Shown here piece after piece: positions 28,770 to 38,779 of a DNA stretch of 64,000 nucleotides. The position numbers were made by a program, and so were the translations under genes. The stretch spans positions 682,001 through 746,000 of the forward strand of contig CP124756.1 in NCBI GenBank assembly GCA_029972225.1, written 5' to 3'. The notes beneath the pieces were generated by a model. That model ran no database searches, had not been told where the DNA came from, and saw only the letters and a list, made by a program, of their open reading frames with translations. Source of the DNA: Candidatus Thiothrix putei. GTDB lineage: Bacteria; Pseudomonadota; Gammaproteobacteria; Thiotrichales; Thiotrichaceae. Numbering within the stretch: position 1 is the stretch's first letter; each line of letters starts with the position of its first letter.

Positions 28770-29777
28770 ATGCTGACATTGACTGAATTGGATACCTTAC
28801 CAGCGGGCTTTTTTGCGTTGCGCAGTCCGCGTGACTTGCACACTTTGATGCCGAACCCAACGCTGCTGCATTTGCAGGGCAAGCGTGAGCCGCGTGTGTT
28901 TATTTCGGTGCTATTGCACGGCAATGAAGACACAGGTTTTTTCGCCATTCAGCAACTGTTACAGAAGTACCAGACGCAAGCGTTACCGCGTTCACTTTCG
29001 GTATTTTTCGGCAATATCGAAGCGGCGACGTTCGGGAAACGCCGTTTGCAAGGTCAGCCCGATTATAACCGGGTGTGGCCGGGCAGCGCGTTAGGGGATT
29101 GCGATGAAACCCGCTTAATGGTGCAAGTGACCGACATTATGCTGGGCAAAGGTTTGTTTGCCAGCATCGACGTTCACAATAATACCGGTAAAAATCCGCA
29201 TTACGGCTGCGTCAATGTGCTGGATAATCGTGCGCTGCAATTGGCGCGGTTGTTCGCCAATATTGCGGTGTATTTTGAAACGCCGCGTGGGGTGCAGTCG
29301 ATGGCGTTTGCGCCGCATTGCCCGGCAGTGACGGTGGAGTGTGGCAAACCCGGTGTGGCGCACGGGGTTGAGCATGTGCTGGAATTTTTGGATGCGGTAT
29401 TGCATTTGCAGGAATTGCCCGATCACCCGCTACCGCCGCACGACATGCAGATTTACCAAACGGTGGCACGGGTGACATTGCCGGAACAATACAGTTTCAG
29501 TTTTATTGATCCGATGGTGGATATTCAACTGTTACCGGCACTCGACCATTACAATTTCTCGGAATTACCAGCGGGGACGGCGTTTGCTACCACTGCCCAT
29601 CCGCACGCTCGCTTACACGCTTGGGATGATGAAGGTGTCGAAGTCGGGGAGCATTTCTTCACCCGTCAGCAAGGGCGCATCCAACTCAAGCAGCCGCTAA
29701 TGCCTGCGATGCTGACGCTGGATGAAACTGTTATCCGGCAAGATTGCCTGTGCTATTTGATGAAACGTTTAGGTTGA
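28770..29777 (+). CDS. M14-family zinc peptidase/deacylase (succinylglutamate desuccinylase/aspartoacylase type)
   Basis: A 335-residue zinc-dependent deacylase. Zinc ligands appear in VLLHGNEDTG (His, Glu) and in SIDVHNNTGKNPHYG (His); the catalytic Glu is probably in AVTVECGKPG. This is the aspartoacylase/succinylglutamate desuccinylase branch of M14, which cleaves acyl-amino acid amides. Adjacent to the GCS2-like ligase, it could hydrolyse that enzyme's product or process its substrate; which one is not shown by the sequence. Confidence 0.75.
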   Translation: MLTLTELDTLPAGFFALRSPRDLHTLMPNPTLLHLQGKREPRVFISVLLHGNEDTGFFAIQQLLQKYQTQALPRSLSVFFGNIEAATFGKRRLQGQPDYNRVWPGSALGDCDETRLMVQVTDIMLGKGLFASIDVHNNTGKNPHYGCVNVLDNRALQLARLFANIAVYFETPRGVQSMAFAPHCPAVTVECGKPGVAHGVEHVLEFLDAVLHLQELPDHPLPPHDMQIYQTVARVTLPEQYSFSFIDPMVDIQLLPALDHYNFSELPAGTAFATTAHPHARLHAWDDEGVEVGEHFFTRQQGRIQLKQPLMPAMLTLDETVIRQDCLCYLMKRLG

Positions 29778-29782
29778 ACGGC

Positions 29783-30643
29783 TTATTTGAATACCACGGT
29801 TTTATTGCCATCCATAAACACGCGCCGCTCAATGTGTAGCCGCACGGCTTTGGCGAGGGCACTGTTTTCGAGGTCACGCCCCAAGGCAGCGAGGGCTTCG
29901 GGTTGGTAGGTGTGGTCAACGCGCTCTACCGATTGCTCAATAATCGGGCCTTCATCCAGATCTGAAGTGACGTAATGCGCGGTAGCCCCAATCAGTTTCA
30001 CCCCACGGTCGTAGGCTTGGTGGTAAGGGCGTGCGCCTTTGAATCCGGGCAGGAATGAGTGGTGGATATTGATGCACATGCCCGCCAATTTCCGGCAGGC
30101 GTCGTCGGAAAGAATTTGCATGTAACGCGCTAACACCACCAATTCGGCTTGGGTGTCAGCGACAATTTCCAACATTCGCGCTTCTTGTTCGGCTTTATTG
30201 GTTTTGTCGACGGGTAAGCATACAAAGCGGATGCCTTCACGTTCCACCAACGAACGTAACTCCATGTGATTGGAAACCACGCAGACGACGTTCATATTCA
30301 AATCGCCTTTGTTCTTGCGGTACAGCAAATCCACCAAACAATGATCCGCCTTGGAGACCATTAGCACCACGCGGGTGGCGCGGGTGGCATTGGTGATGCC
30401 CCACTGCATCGCAAAATTTCCGGCAATCACCGCAAATTGTTGGCGCAGTGTTTCAATCGTGGGGGATAACTGGCTATCGCGGCGGAACATAATCCGGCAG
30501 AAAAATTTCTGGGTCATCTCGTCATCGTATTGCGCCATTTCGGTAATGTAGCATTGGGATTCTGCTAAAAAGCTGGTGACAGCAGCGACAATACCCGTTT
30601 TGGCGGGGCAGGTGACGGTGAGGATGTAGGCATTTGCGTGCAT
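29783..30643 (-). CDS. purU: Formyltetrahydrofolate deformylase PurU
   Basis: A 286-residue enzyme releasing formate from 10-formyltetrahydrofolate. An N-terminal ACT domain (ILTVTCPAKTGIVAAVTSFL) is followed by a formyltransferase-like catalytic domain with VVLARYMQILSDD, CINIHHSFLPGFKGARPYHQ (catalytic His within it) and VTSDLDEGPIIEQ (catalytic Asp). Start at 30643 is preferred over 30676 because it follows AAGGT and gives the normal ACT start. The released formate can feed purT at 57942-59138. Confidence 0.92.
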   Translation of the reverse strand: MHANAYILTVTCPAKTGIVAAVTSFLAESQCYITEMAQYDDEMTQKFFCRIMFRRDSQLSPTIETLRQQFAVIAGNFAMQWGITNATRATRVVLMVSKADHCLVDLLYRKNKGDLNMNVVCVVSNHMELRSLVEREGIRFVCLPVDKTNKAEQEARMLEIVADTQAELVVLARYMQILSDDACRKLAGMCINIHHSFLPGFKGARPYHQAYDRGVKLIGATAHYVTSDLDEGPIIEQSVERVDHTYQPEALAALGRDLENSALAKAVRLHIERRVFMDGNKTVVFK

Positions 30644-30733
30644 GATGACCTTGTGCTGGTAGCTAGTGTTTTTCACAAAGGCCGTATTTTACCCTAGTAG
30701 GCGGGAAATTAAATGCTTTACCGTACCCGTTCA

Positions 30734-30758
30734 CCGCCGGACTGCTACTGTCCGGCGG
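30734..30758 (-). terminator. Probable terminator hairpin of the secreted-protein gene
   Basis: A perfect 9-bp inverted repeat CCGCCGGAC/GTCCGGCGG with a 7-base loop stands 14 bp after the stop of the gene at 30772-31503 and about 90 bp before the purU start. The T-tract is poor on both strands, so termination efficiency is uncertain. Confidence 0.55.
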
Positions 30759-30771
30759 TTTGCTGCTAGAT

Positions 30772-31503
30772 TCATTGGCATACCAAGCTGTCACGCAAGC
30801 GTTGGATTTGACCCAACAGCATTTTTTTGGTGTTAGGGTTGGTAACGGTTTGTAAACGTTGTTCCAATGCTGCGATGGTATCCAGCGTGGCTTGGTCTTG
30901 GCTGGCATCACACGCTGGCGTAGGCGCATCACAGGTCACAGCACCACCGTAATTGCCGGTATACGCATTGCTCATTTGCCAGCCGAGGTTTAAGAAGTCG
31001 TTGCCAGGGTTAGTGCCAGCCGAGTTAGGCAGTTGGCTAAAGGCATCTTGGTTGTCGATCAGTTTGACCCCGGCTACGCAGCCTTGATTGCTGGTAAAGC
31101 TCAGGATTTTCTTTTCTTGACCTGCTACCCAACCAAAGTTCGGAACACCGGAACCGCTGAAGTAATAGCCTAATGATACATAGTCGGCTTGAGTGTTTTC
31201 ACTGGGTGCATCCACCCGTGAATGATCCATCCAATTCACGCCGTTAATATGGCTGGTAATATTATCCACGGAAAAGGCGTTATTGCTTGAGTGTGGTACG
31301 ACGAGTGTGACTTGTGCAGATAACAGCATATCCGGGTTAGGCGTGGAGTCGGGGGTCATGTAAACCGTATAATTGTTGCTGGCAGCGTCAAAACCAATGC
31401 GGTATTGAACGGCAGCACTGGCTTCCATACTGAACAGTGTTAAAGCAGAGAAGGCAACGGTAGCCGTCATGGTACGGACTAATGTGTGGCGAATGGCTTT
31501 CAT
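30772..31503 (-). CDS. Secreted protein, unknown function
   Basis: A 243-residue exported protein with a signal peptide cleaved after about residue 30 (SMEASA/AVQY). The mature part begins with a beta-rich segment (YRIGFDAASNNYTVYMTP) recalling cohesin-like or extracellular adhesion domains, without a firm match. Four cysteines (CVAG, TCDAP, ACDAS, and the penultimate residue) could form disulfides. The C-terminus is a predicted helix (TLDTIAALEQRLQTV). A ribosome-binding site AAGGAG precedes the ATG. Flanked by a terminator hairpin, so it looks monocistronic. Confidence 0.6.
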   Translation of the reverse strand: MKAIRHTLVRTMTATVAFSALTLFSMEASAAVQYRIGFDAASNNYTVYMTPDSTPNPDMLLSAQVTLVVPHSSNNAFSVDNITSHINGVNWMDHSRVDAPSENTQADYVSLGYYFSGSGVPNFGWVAGQEKKILSFTSNQGCVAGVKLIDNQDAFSQLPNSAGTNPGNDFLNLGWQMSNAYTGNYGGAVTCDAPTPACDASQDQATLDTIAALEQRLQTVTNPNTKKMLLGQIQRLRDSLVCQ

Positions 31504-31626
31504 AAAAGTGCTCCTTGTTATAAGATATTGAAACTAAACGTTTTTGTGTTTGTCTTCGTGTGTGTTTAGTTTCCGTCAGAGCACTCATGAACGCAATTCG
31601 GATTCTGATAAAAGGCTTGGATTTGC

Positions 31627-32331
31627 CTATAAATGGGTTGGATGTACGGTTGTGTAGAGTAAATCCCACACGCCATGACCTAAACGTAAGCCGCGTTGCT
31701 CAAATTTTGTGAGTGGGCGGCTATCCGGGCGTGGCGAATAAGGGGTGTTTTGGGCTAAATTTAGCCAATTAGAGTTGTTTTCCAGCACTTCCGCCATGTG
31801 TTCGGCGTAAGGCTGCCAATCCGTCGCTAAATGGAACACGCCGCCCATCTGTAGGCGTGTTGCAATCAGGTTGACAAACGGTGCTTGCACGATGCGGCGT
31901 TTGTGGTGCTTTTTCTTGTGCCAAGGGTCAGGAAAAAACAGTTGCACCCGATCCAGCGAATGGACGGGGATGCGTTGTTGCAGGATTTCGACCGCATCGG
32001 TATTCATCACCCGCACATTTTGCAAACCCTGATCGCCGATCAGTTTGAGCAAATGCCCCACACCGGGGGTATGCACTTCAATGCCGATGAAATCACGTTC
32101 CGGCGCGGCGGCTGCCATTTGTGCGAGGGAATCACCATTGCCAAAGCCGATTTCCAGCGTTACCGGGGCAACGCGCCCGAATAGGGTGGGGAAGTCGAGC
32201 GGCGTGTCACTGGGTTCGATGCCGAAAATCGGCCATAGATTCGTTAATGCTTCTTCCTGCGCCTTGGTGACGCGACCTTGCCGCAAGACGAAACTCTTAA
32301 TGGCGCGATGCGGTGCTGCTGTTGTATCCAT
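31627..32331 (-). CDS. trmB: tRNA (guanine-N7)-methyltransferase TrmB
   Basis: A 234-residue SAM enzyme forming m7G46 in tRNA. SAM motif [11 protein letters not shown], followed by [15 protein letters not shown], and the signature [16 protein letters not shown] are those of TrmB. The C-terminal [17 protein letters not shown] completes the family pattern. Last gene of a thiS-thiG-trmB series with 14 bp between thiG and trmB. Confidence 0.95.
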   Translation of the reverse strand: MDTTAAPHRAIKSFVLRQGRVTKAQEEALTNLWPIFGIEPSDTPLDFPTLFGRVAPVTLEIGFGNGDSLAQMAAAAPERDFIGIEVHTPGVGHLLKLIGDQGLQNVRVMNTDAVEILQQRIPVHSLDRVQLFFPDPWHKKKHHKRRIVQAPFVNLIATRLQMGGVFHLATDWQPYAEHMAEVLENNSNWLNLAQNTPYSPRPDSRPLTKFEQRGLRLGHGVWDLLYTTVHPTHL

Positions 32332-32345
32332 GACTCTGCCAGTGT

Positions 32346-33143
32346 TTAGAAGAACGTGCCTTCCAGCGGTGAGGAAGCGGAGGCATAACGTTTACGTGGC
32401 ATCCGCCCGGCAAGAAAGGCTTCGCGCCCAGCTTCAATGGCTTTTTTCATGGCGGAAGCCATCAGCACGGGGTTTTTCGCGCCTGCAATGGCGGTGTTCA
32501 TCAGCACACCATCGCAGCCCATTTCCATCGCAATCGCTGCATCTGAAGCCGTGCCAACACCGGCATCCACGATAATCGGAACCTTAGCGTTTTCAATGAT
32601 TTCAAGGATGTTATATGGGTTGCGAATGCCTAAACCTGAGCCAATCGGTGCTGCCAGCGGCATGACAGCCACACAGCCGATTTCTTCCAATTGACGCGCA
32701 ATCAGCGGGTCATCGCTGGTGTATACCATGACATCAAAGCCATCTTTTACCAGAATTTCAGCCGCTTTCAGGGTTTGAATCGTGTCAGGGTAAAGGGTTT
32801 TGGCATCGCCCAGCACTTCCAGTTTGACCAGCTTGTGACCATCCAGTAATTCACGTGCTAAGCGGCAAGTGCGCACGGCATCCTCGACGTTGTAACAGCC
32901 TGCGGTATTGGGCAGTAGGGTATATTTATCTAGGGAAATCACATCCAATAGGTTGGGTTCGTCTTTATTCTGACCGATGTTGGTGCGGCGAATCGCGACG
33001 GTAATAATTTGCGCACCGCTGGCTTCGGTGGCGGCTTGGGTTTCTGCTAAGTCTTTGTATTTGCCGGTGCCAACCAACAGGCGGGATGAATATTCCTTGC
33101 CTGCAATGGTGAGGGTGTCCTGAGAAGTAGGTGTGTACTGCAT
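32346..33143 (-). CDS. thiG: Thiazole synthase ThiG
   Basis: A 265-residue TIM-barrel enzyme forming the thiazole phosphate of thiamine. [14 protein letters not shown], the Schiff-base lysine region LVKLEVLGD, and the phosphate-binding [13 protein letters not shown] and [14 protein letters not shown] are diagnostic. The start at 33143 (MQYTPTSQD) gives the usual N-terminus. ThiS, its sulfur donor partner, is encoded 16 bp upstream. Confidence 0.95.
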   Translation of the reverse strand: MQYTPTSQDTLTIAGKEYSSRLLVGTGKYKDLAETQAATEASGAQIITVAIRRTNIGQNKDEPNLLDVISLDKYTLLPNTAGCYNVEDAVRTCRLARELLDGHKLVKLEVLGDAKTLYPDTIQTLKAAEILVKDGFDVMVYTSDDPLIARQLEEIGCVAVMPLAAPIGSGLGIRNPYNILEIIENAKVPIIVDAGVGTASDAAIAMEMGCDGVLMNTAIAGAKNPVLMASAMKKAIEAGREAFLAGRMPRKRYASASSPLEGTFF

Positions 33144-33159
33144 TGCTAGTTCCTTATGG

Positions 33160-33360
33160 TTAACCGCCACCGATGGCGTGGACGATTTCAACCGTATCAT
33201 GGGGTTGTAGTACGAAGGTGTCAAATTGACTGCGTACCAACAGTTCCTGATTGATTTCGACCGCTAGTCGTTTGTCTTGCAACGTTAGAATGTTAAGCAA
33301 TTGTGTCATTGTCGTAGCTACCGGCACTATGTGTGAAGCGCCATTGACGAGTATTTCCAT
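33160..33360 (-). CDS. thiS: Sulfur carrier protein ThiS
   Basis: A 66-residue ubiquitin-like protein with the double-glycine C-terminus (HAIGGG; one residue longer than the usual GG end) that is thiocarboxylated to donate sulfur to ThiG. The hydrophobic core [10 protein letters not shown] and a short N-terminal beta strand (MEILVNG) fit. Its start is 21 bp from the divergent start of the STAND gene, so the two promoter regions must overlap coding sequence. Confidence 0.9.
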   Translation of the reverse strand: MEILVNGASHIVPVATTMTQLLNILTLQDKRLAVEINQELLVRSQFDTFVLQPHDTVEIVHAIGGG

Positions 33361-33516
33361 CAGATTGTCCGGGAGAGTTTTATGGAGTCGCTATTACATC
33401 ACAAGCAGGCAGAACTGTATAACACTTCTTCAGGCCGCATTGTGTCCAATTTAATGGTTGGTCGAGAAGTTGAGTTTAATCAGTTAGATGAAGTTTATAA
33501 AACTTCAGATACTAAT

Positions 33517-34898
33517 GAGCGACTTGCAAAATCCGACAAACTGAGTTGCTCAATTTTCAGCATTGACCGAACGCCGCATATTCAGCCGATTTTTTACTCA
33601 ATTTGACCAACGAAACCTGAGCTTTTTCAGTTTTACCGTAACTTTTGCTAAATTTCACCCATACCGATGCGACTGCTCCTGTTTTTCAGTCAGTCTTCCC
33701 GTGTTTTTTCAAACCCAGTCGCTTTATAACAAGACACGCATCAGTTGATCAGCACTCAACACCAAAATCCCAAACATCAAGTGGCTGTAAACTTTTTGCG
33801 CACCTTGCACCCACACATTCCGACCACCAAATTCATCCTTCAGGCGGGCATTGGTTCGTTCTACGGTGCTGCGAATTTTGTAACGCTCGGCATCAGCAGG
33901 TTCAAACGCTTCTTTCTGTCCGCCGCGAGGATTGTGATCAATCAGAGGGACATGCCCCAGATGACGGCTGTATTCGTGCAAATCAGCACTGCAATAGGCC
34001 GCATCCATCAGGTCGTAGAGACTGGTGACACGTTGGGCACTGATTTGAGAGAGTGGGATGGCTGCCCCGCTGTCGTGAAAGGAGGCGGAAGACAGAATGG
34101 CTGCTATCGGGACACCACAATCGGCGGTATCGATATGCAGTTTGTAGCCGTTCCAACTGTGCTTGTAGCCTTGGGCATTCTTCTTCGTCCCCCGGTTACA
34201 CTGAACCGGTATCTCATCGAGTGCTTGCTGAAGTGACTGTTCCCGTTGGCGCTGAATCCGTGTTTGCCCTTGTTTTTTCTTTGGCTTTTCCTCGGCAACA
34301 GGCCGTTCACGTGCCTCAATGGCTGTTGAATCCCGACACAGGTGGCCGATCAGCGCATCGCCCAAATACGTTTTCACCAACGTTTCATGCACACGTTCCG
34401 CTAAACGCTGTTCAGCAAATTCAGCGAAGGCACGTGAAAAGGTGGATTCGGAAGGCAGTTTCTTGGTCAGGGGAAACCCGCAGATGCGTCGCAGGGAGCG
34501 ATCGTTTTGCAGCCGGTCAATGAGTGCTCGCGTATTGACAATATTGAGCACGCTTTTGGCGACAAAAGCATTGGCAAACCAAGATCGCTCCGTCGCTGGC
34601 CGTCCAGACCCATCACGAAAAGAGCGCACAAAATCTTCAATGCGCGTCAGCTCCAGTACGTGAATGAGCTTTTCAAGCTTGGGGGTCAATGTGCCAAAGG
34701 CATCATTGAAGCAAGGCAGTATTTCAATTTGCAGCAAACTCCAGCGTTGTGCAATCAGGGCGCGTTCGGTAGAATTCATAGCGTGGGCTTAATGGTTGTT
34801 TTGACGCTTCTATTATCGCCGAAAACGGCAGCCCACACTTCTTTTTTCCTTCAGATGAAGGAAGGTTCACGCTGAAAATGTAATTTTGCAAGTGGCTC
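33517..34898 (-). mobile_element. DDE insertion sequence, copy A (1382 bp)
   Basis: Complete element bounded by imperfect inverted ends GAGCGACTTGCAAAAT and GAGCCACTTGCAAAAT (one mismatch) and by a 4-bp direct repeat TAAT (33513-33516 and 34899-34902). It encodes one transposase. Copy B at 35400-36781 has the same length in opposite orientation, with only a handful of nucleotide differences seen. The family is of the IS4/IS5 superfamily; exact group is not assigned. Confidence 0.9.
33724..34779 (-). CDS. Transposase of insertion sequence copy A
   Basis: A 351-residue DDE transposase of the IS4/IS5 type: N-terminal DUF772-like region (FGTLTPKLEKLIHVLEL), first catalytic Asp in CRDSTAIEARE, second in LMDAAYCSADL, and Glu in STVERTNARLKDEFGG. 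A Lys/Gln-rich stretch lies before the middle part. The amino-acid sequence is the same as that of copy B. Frame is intact, so the element may be active. Confidence 0.9.
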   Translation of the reverse strand: MNSTERALIAQRWSLLQIEILPCFNDAFGTLTPKLEKLIHVLELTRIEDFVRSFRDGSGRPATERSWFANAFVAKSVLNIVNTRALIDRLQNDRSLRRICGFPLTKKLPSESTFSRAFAEFAEQRLAERVHETLVKTYLGDALIGHLCRDSTAIEARERPVAEEKPKKKQGQTRIQRQREQSLQQALDEIPVQCNRGTKKNAQGYKHSWNGYKLHIDTADCGVPIAAILSSASFHDSGAAIPLSQISAQRVTSLYDLMDAAYCSADLHEYSRHLGHVPLIDHNPRGGQKEAFEPADAERYKIRSTVERTNARLKDEFGGRNVWVQGAQKVYSHLMFGILVLSADQLMRVLL

Positions 34899-35399
34899 TA
34901 ATATTGTTTGGGTGATGGGTTCAAGTGGTGTAGGTAAAACACTACTGATTCAACATTGGTTACAATATGGTGCGCCAAACAATGATAATGTGCCAATTTA
35001 TCATTGGAGATTTTCTCATGAGGTTGAAAAATTTCCCTTTCATGGGGTGTTCGCTGTTTTTATTGACCATATGCTTGAATGGTTGGAAGAGCCTGATTTC
35101 AGTCATCATGATTGTTTGACTAAGGTAAATTTACTGATCAAACGCTTGCAGCATACAAAAGTTTTACTGATTCTTGATAATATACCTGAGAGTATGTTGG
35201 ATAATGCTTCTACTATCAATGATGGTGATTCCTATATTTGTTTTGATATGTTTTTAAAACAGCTCGCTTCGGTAAATGCAGGATTGTGTCTCTTAATAAC
35301 TCGGTCATTTGCCAATATGCAAGAATGGAAGCATTCTGCGGTTTATCACCTGACACTTAATAATTTCTCATTCAAAAATGGAGCTGCACTGTTACACAA

Positions 35400-36781
35400 G
35401 AGCCACTTGCAAAATTACATTTTCAGCGTGAACCTTCCTTCATCTGAAGGAAAAAAGAAGTGTGGGCTGCCGTTTTCGGCGATAATAGAAGCGTCAAAAC
35501 AACCATTAAGCCCACGCTATGAATTCTACCGAACGCGCCCTGATTGCACAACGCTGGAGTTTGCTGCAAATTGAAATACTACCTTGCTTCAATGATGCCT
35601 TTGGCACATTGACCCCCAAGCTTGAAAAACTCATTCACGTACTGGAGCTGACGCGCATTGAAGATTTTGTGCGCTCTTTTCGTGATGGGTCTGGACGGCC
35701 AGCGACGGAGCGATCTTGGTTTGCCAATGCTTTTGTCGCCAAAAGCGTGCTCAATATTGTCAATACGCGAGCACTCATTGACCGGCTGCAAAACGATCGC
35801 TCCCTGCGACGCATCTGCGGGTTTCCCCTGACCAAGAAACTGCCTTCCGAATCCACCTTTTCACGTGCCTTCGCTGAATTTGCTGAACAGCGTTTAGCGG
35901 AACGTGTGCATGAAACGTTGGTGAAAACGTATTTGGGCGATGCGCTGATCGGCCACCTGTGTCGGGATTCAACAGCCATTGAGGCACGTGAACGGCCTGT
36001 TGCCGAGGAAAAGCCAAAGAAAAAACAAGGGCAAACACGGATTCAGCGCCAACGGGAACAGTCACTTCAGCAAGCACTCGATGAGATACCGGTTCAGTGT
36101 AACCGGGGGACGAAGAAGAATGCCCAAGGCTACAAGCACAGTTGGAACGGCTACAAACTGCATATCGATACCGCCGATTGTGGTGTCCCGATAGCAGCCA
36201 TTCTGTCTTCCGCCTCCTTTCACGACAGCGGGGCAGCCATCCCACTCTCTCAAATCAGTGCCCAACGTGTCACCAGTCTCTACGACCTGATGGATGCAGC
36301 CTATTGCAGTGCTGATTTGCACGAATACAGCCGTCATCTGGGGCATGTCCCTCTGATTGATCACAATCCTCGCGGCGGACAGAAAGAAGCGTTTGAACCT
36401 GCTGATGCCGAGCGTTACAAAATTCGCAGCACCGTAGAACGAACCAATGCCCGCCTGAAGGATGAATTTGGTGGTCGGAATGTGTGGGTGCAAGGCGCAC
36501 AAAAAGTTTACAGCCACCTGATGTTTGGGATTTTGGTGTTGAGTGCTGATCAACTGATGCGTGTCTTGTTATAAGGCGACTGGTTTTGAAAAAACACGGG
36601 AAGACTGACTGAAAAACAGGAGCAGTCGCATCGGTATGGGTGAAATTTAGCAAAAGTTACGGTAAAACTGAAAAAGCTCAGGTTTCGTTGGTCAAATTGA
36701 GTAAAAAATCGGCTGAATATGCGGCGTTCGGTCAATGCTGAAAATTGAGCAACTCAGTTTGTCGGATTTTGCAAGTCGCTC
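35400..36781 (+). mobile_element. DDE insertion sequence, copy B (1382 bp)
   Basis: Second copy of the same element in opposite orientation to copy A, bounded by the same inverted ends and a different 4-bp direct repeat, ACAA (35396-35399 and 36782-36785). The distinct target duplications show that copies A and B inserted independently. The 501 bp between them belong to the STAND gene (including the target-repeat bases). Confidence 0.9.
35519..36574 (+). CDS. Transposase of insertion sequence copy B
   Basis: A 351-residue DDE transposase identical in protein sequence to that of copy A; the few nucleotide differences noticed (for example near 36500 and 36290) are silent. Catalytic residues as in copy A. 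It reads in the same direction as the host gene. Confidence 0.9.
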   Translation: MNSTERALIAQRWSLLQIEILPCFNDAFGTLTPKLEKLIHVLELTRIEDFVRSFRDGSGRPATERSWFANAFVAKSVLNIVNTRALIDRLQNDRSLRRICGFPLTKKLPSESTFSRAFAEFAEQRLAERVHETLVKTYLGDALIGHLCRDSTAIEARERPVAEEKPKKKQGQTRIQRQREQSLQQALDEIPVQCNRGTKKNAQGYKHSWNGYKLHIDTADCGVPIAAILSSASFHDSGAAIPLSQISAQRVTSLYDLMDAAYCSADLHEYSRHLGHVPLIDHNPRGGQKEAFEPADAERYKIRSTVERTNARLKDEFGGRNVWVQGAQKVYSHLMFGILVLSADQLMRVLL

Positions 36782-37315
36782 ACAAGAAAGGTGTTAAAGG
36801 GCTACCCGATGATTTGATCAAAGTATCGGCCTTATTTGAACATCATCCACTAACACTGGCTCTATTGGGCAATTATTTAAGTAAAAAATGTGCCAATGAT
36901 TTATCAAAACTTGATACCATTCCTGTTTGGCTTGACAAGAAAGAGGATGGTCGTGTTACACGCCGTATACTCGCTGCTTATGAAAAATGGCTTAGTAGAA
37001 CACCTGAACTTGCATTAGCTTATCTACTGAGTATGGCTGATTCCTATCATCTGTCTACAGAAGTGATAGAGGACTTATTAAAACGTATTGCTTTGTCTTA
37101 TAAAGGTTCTGGATTGACTCGCCCATTTCCTAAGGTTTTCTTGCCACTACGTAATATTAAATCATCAAGAATTAACCAATTGAAACAGAATTTAGGGCAC
37201 TTAGATTTGTTGACTGTCAGTGCACAAGGGGAGTTTCTTGAAATGCCTGTCTCGGTGCGCGAGTATTTTGTCCAAAACTTTAAGCGTAAGTTTTATGAAG
37301 ATTGGCAAAAAATTC

Positions 37316-38779
37316 GTAACTACTCAGTCTATCCAAAAACCGCTCTGAGAGACTCAAACGGATTTCGCCCCTGAATCTTGTCGGTTTCCCACACGGAACG
37401 GATAACACAAAAAGCCTCCGCACCGCCCATTGCGCGGAATCCACCCGCCACCTTGAGTTTAACTTTGACGGGTCGAACGGCTCGTTCAGCCAAATTGTTG
37501 TCAAACGGTACATCAAACCGCTGAATGAACTGCAACACCGAATCCTTGAAGTCACGTAGACGGCATAACAAGTTTCTGGCGGGGTCTTGTTTGGCTTTGC
37601 CTTGTTTAGGGTTGATTTTAGGTTGTTCAGGGAAAATCAACAGTCCGTGATTCACCCATTGGTCATAACGTTGCTTGAGTTCAGTCATTTGCTCCAGCGA
37701 CAATGCCGTTTGTTGCGCGTCTTTTGCTTCAGCCACTGCGGTCTTAGCATCAATCAAGACCTGTTTGAGTTGTGCAGGCCATTGATGTTTGAGGGTTTCA
37801 TCAAAGTAGTTCAACTCCCGCAGCAGATGCGCCCCACAAAGGCTGTGTACCACCTGATCAAAGCGGAAATACGGTTTCCAATGGTCATGAACCGCAACGC
37901 CTTGGAATACCGGCAGGATTCCCGCCGCTGTCATGGCCTCGTATCCGCGCCGTGCATGGGCAGTGTAGTAAACGGCTTCGGGTGTTGCGGCTACATGCAA
38001 CCATTGGGTTTTGCCTTGCGCCCGCATTCCGCTTTCATCAAAGTGAGCCACGTCGCTGCTACTAATGGTGTTCTGAATAGCTGTATAAGTGGCCGTCAGG
38101 TTTTCACTCGCCTGACCGATCCAGTGCTGCACACTGCCATCGGAAGGCTTAACACCGTATTGGTCGAATACAATCTCGCTTGCCCGTGACAGCGAAATGA
38201 AATGACCTTGTACCAAACCCACCGTATAGGCCTTTAAACGTGCGCCGTAACTGATGTAAGGGGCGAGTGTTGCCGGGAATTCGCCTTTATGAACCTTGCC
38301 ACAACCACACGTGCAAATCAGTTGGCGGTGTTCCGTGACCACGATTTGGGGTTCGGGAATGTCCCACTGTTGCCGACATTCACCTGTCTCAATCAGGGCT
38401 TCGGTTAGCGGCAAACCACAGTCGCAATGCCCGGCAACACCGTAATATTCCACGTGATCGGGTGATGGGTGCATCACGAGGCTATGCCCTTTATGACCTG
38501 GCTGGCCACCTTTTGGGCGTTGTCCAAGCTGACGCGGCTGTGCGGGTTGGCGTTTCAGTCCATCCGATGACGGGGGCTTGTGTGAATTTTTACTGTTTTT
38601 GTTGAGCTGTGCTTCCAGCTCATTCACGCGGGCGGTCAACTGATCAATACGGTCAAAAAGCGTCAACACTAACTCCACCAATTCGGCGTGGCTTAACTGC
38701 TGGAGACTTTCTCGTGTTGGGCGGGGTAGCTGGTTCATATCGATAGTGTAGCTGATTTTTTAGGAGACTGAGTAGTTAC
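37316..38779 (-). mobile_element. IS66-type insertion sequence, single-ORF form (1464 bp)
   Basis: Complete element with perfect 15-bp inverted ends GTAACTACTCAGTCT and an 8-bp direct repeat AAAAATTC on both sides (37308-37315 and 38780-38787), the target duplication size of IS66. It holds only a tnpC-like transposase and no tnpA/tnpB, as in the ISBst12-like subgroup. Confidence 0.93.
37329..38738 (-). CDS. tnpC: IS66-family transposase (TnpC type)
   Basis: A 469-residue transposase. An N-terminal coiled coil (LVLTLFDRIDQLTARVNELE) is followed by the NSHKPPSSDG motif of IS66, a zinc-finger region with Cys pairs (CDCG and CTCGCG), and a DDE core with HFDESGMR, VAVHDHWKPYF and NNLAERAVRPVKVK. 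Intact frame from end to end of the element. Confidence 0.93.
   Translation of the reverse strand: MNQLPRPTRESLQQLSHAELVELVLTLFDRIDQLTARVNELEAQLNKNSKNSHKPPSSDGLKRQPAQPRQLGQRPKGGQPGHKGHSLVMHPSPDHVEYYGVAGHCDCGLPLTEALIETGECRQQWDIPEPQIVVTEHRQLICTCGCGKVHKGEFPATLAPYISYGARLKAYTVGLVQGHFISLSRASEIVFDQYGVKPSDGSVQHWIGQASENLTATYTAIQNTISSSDVAHFDESGMRAQGKTQWLHVAATPEAVYYTAHARRGYEAMTAAGILPVFQGVAVHDHWKPYFRFDQVVHSLCGAHLLRELNYFDETLKHQWPAQLKQVLIDAKTAVAEAKDAQQTALSLEQMTELKQRYDQWVNHGLLIFPEQPKINPKQGKAKQDPARNLLCRLRDFKDSVLQFIQRFDVPFDNNLAERAVRPVKVKLKVAGGFRAMGGAEAFCVIRSVWETDKIQGRNPFESLRAVFG

Noticed and set aside
33517..36781. A composite transposon formed by the two identical IS copies.
   Set aside because: Each copy has its own distinct 4-bp target duplication, and the DNA between them is part of the host STAND gene, so they inserted independently.
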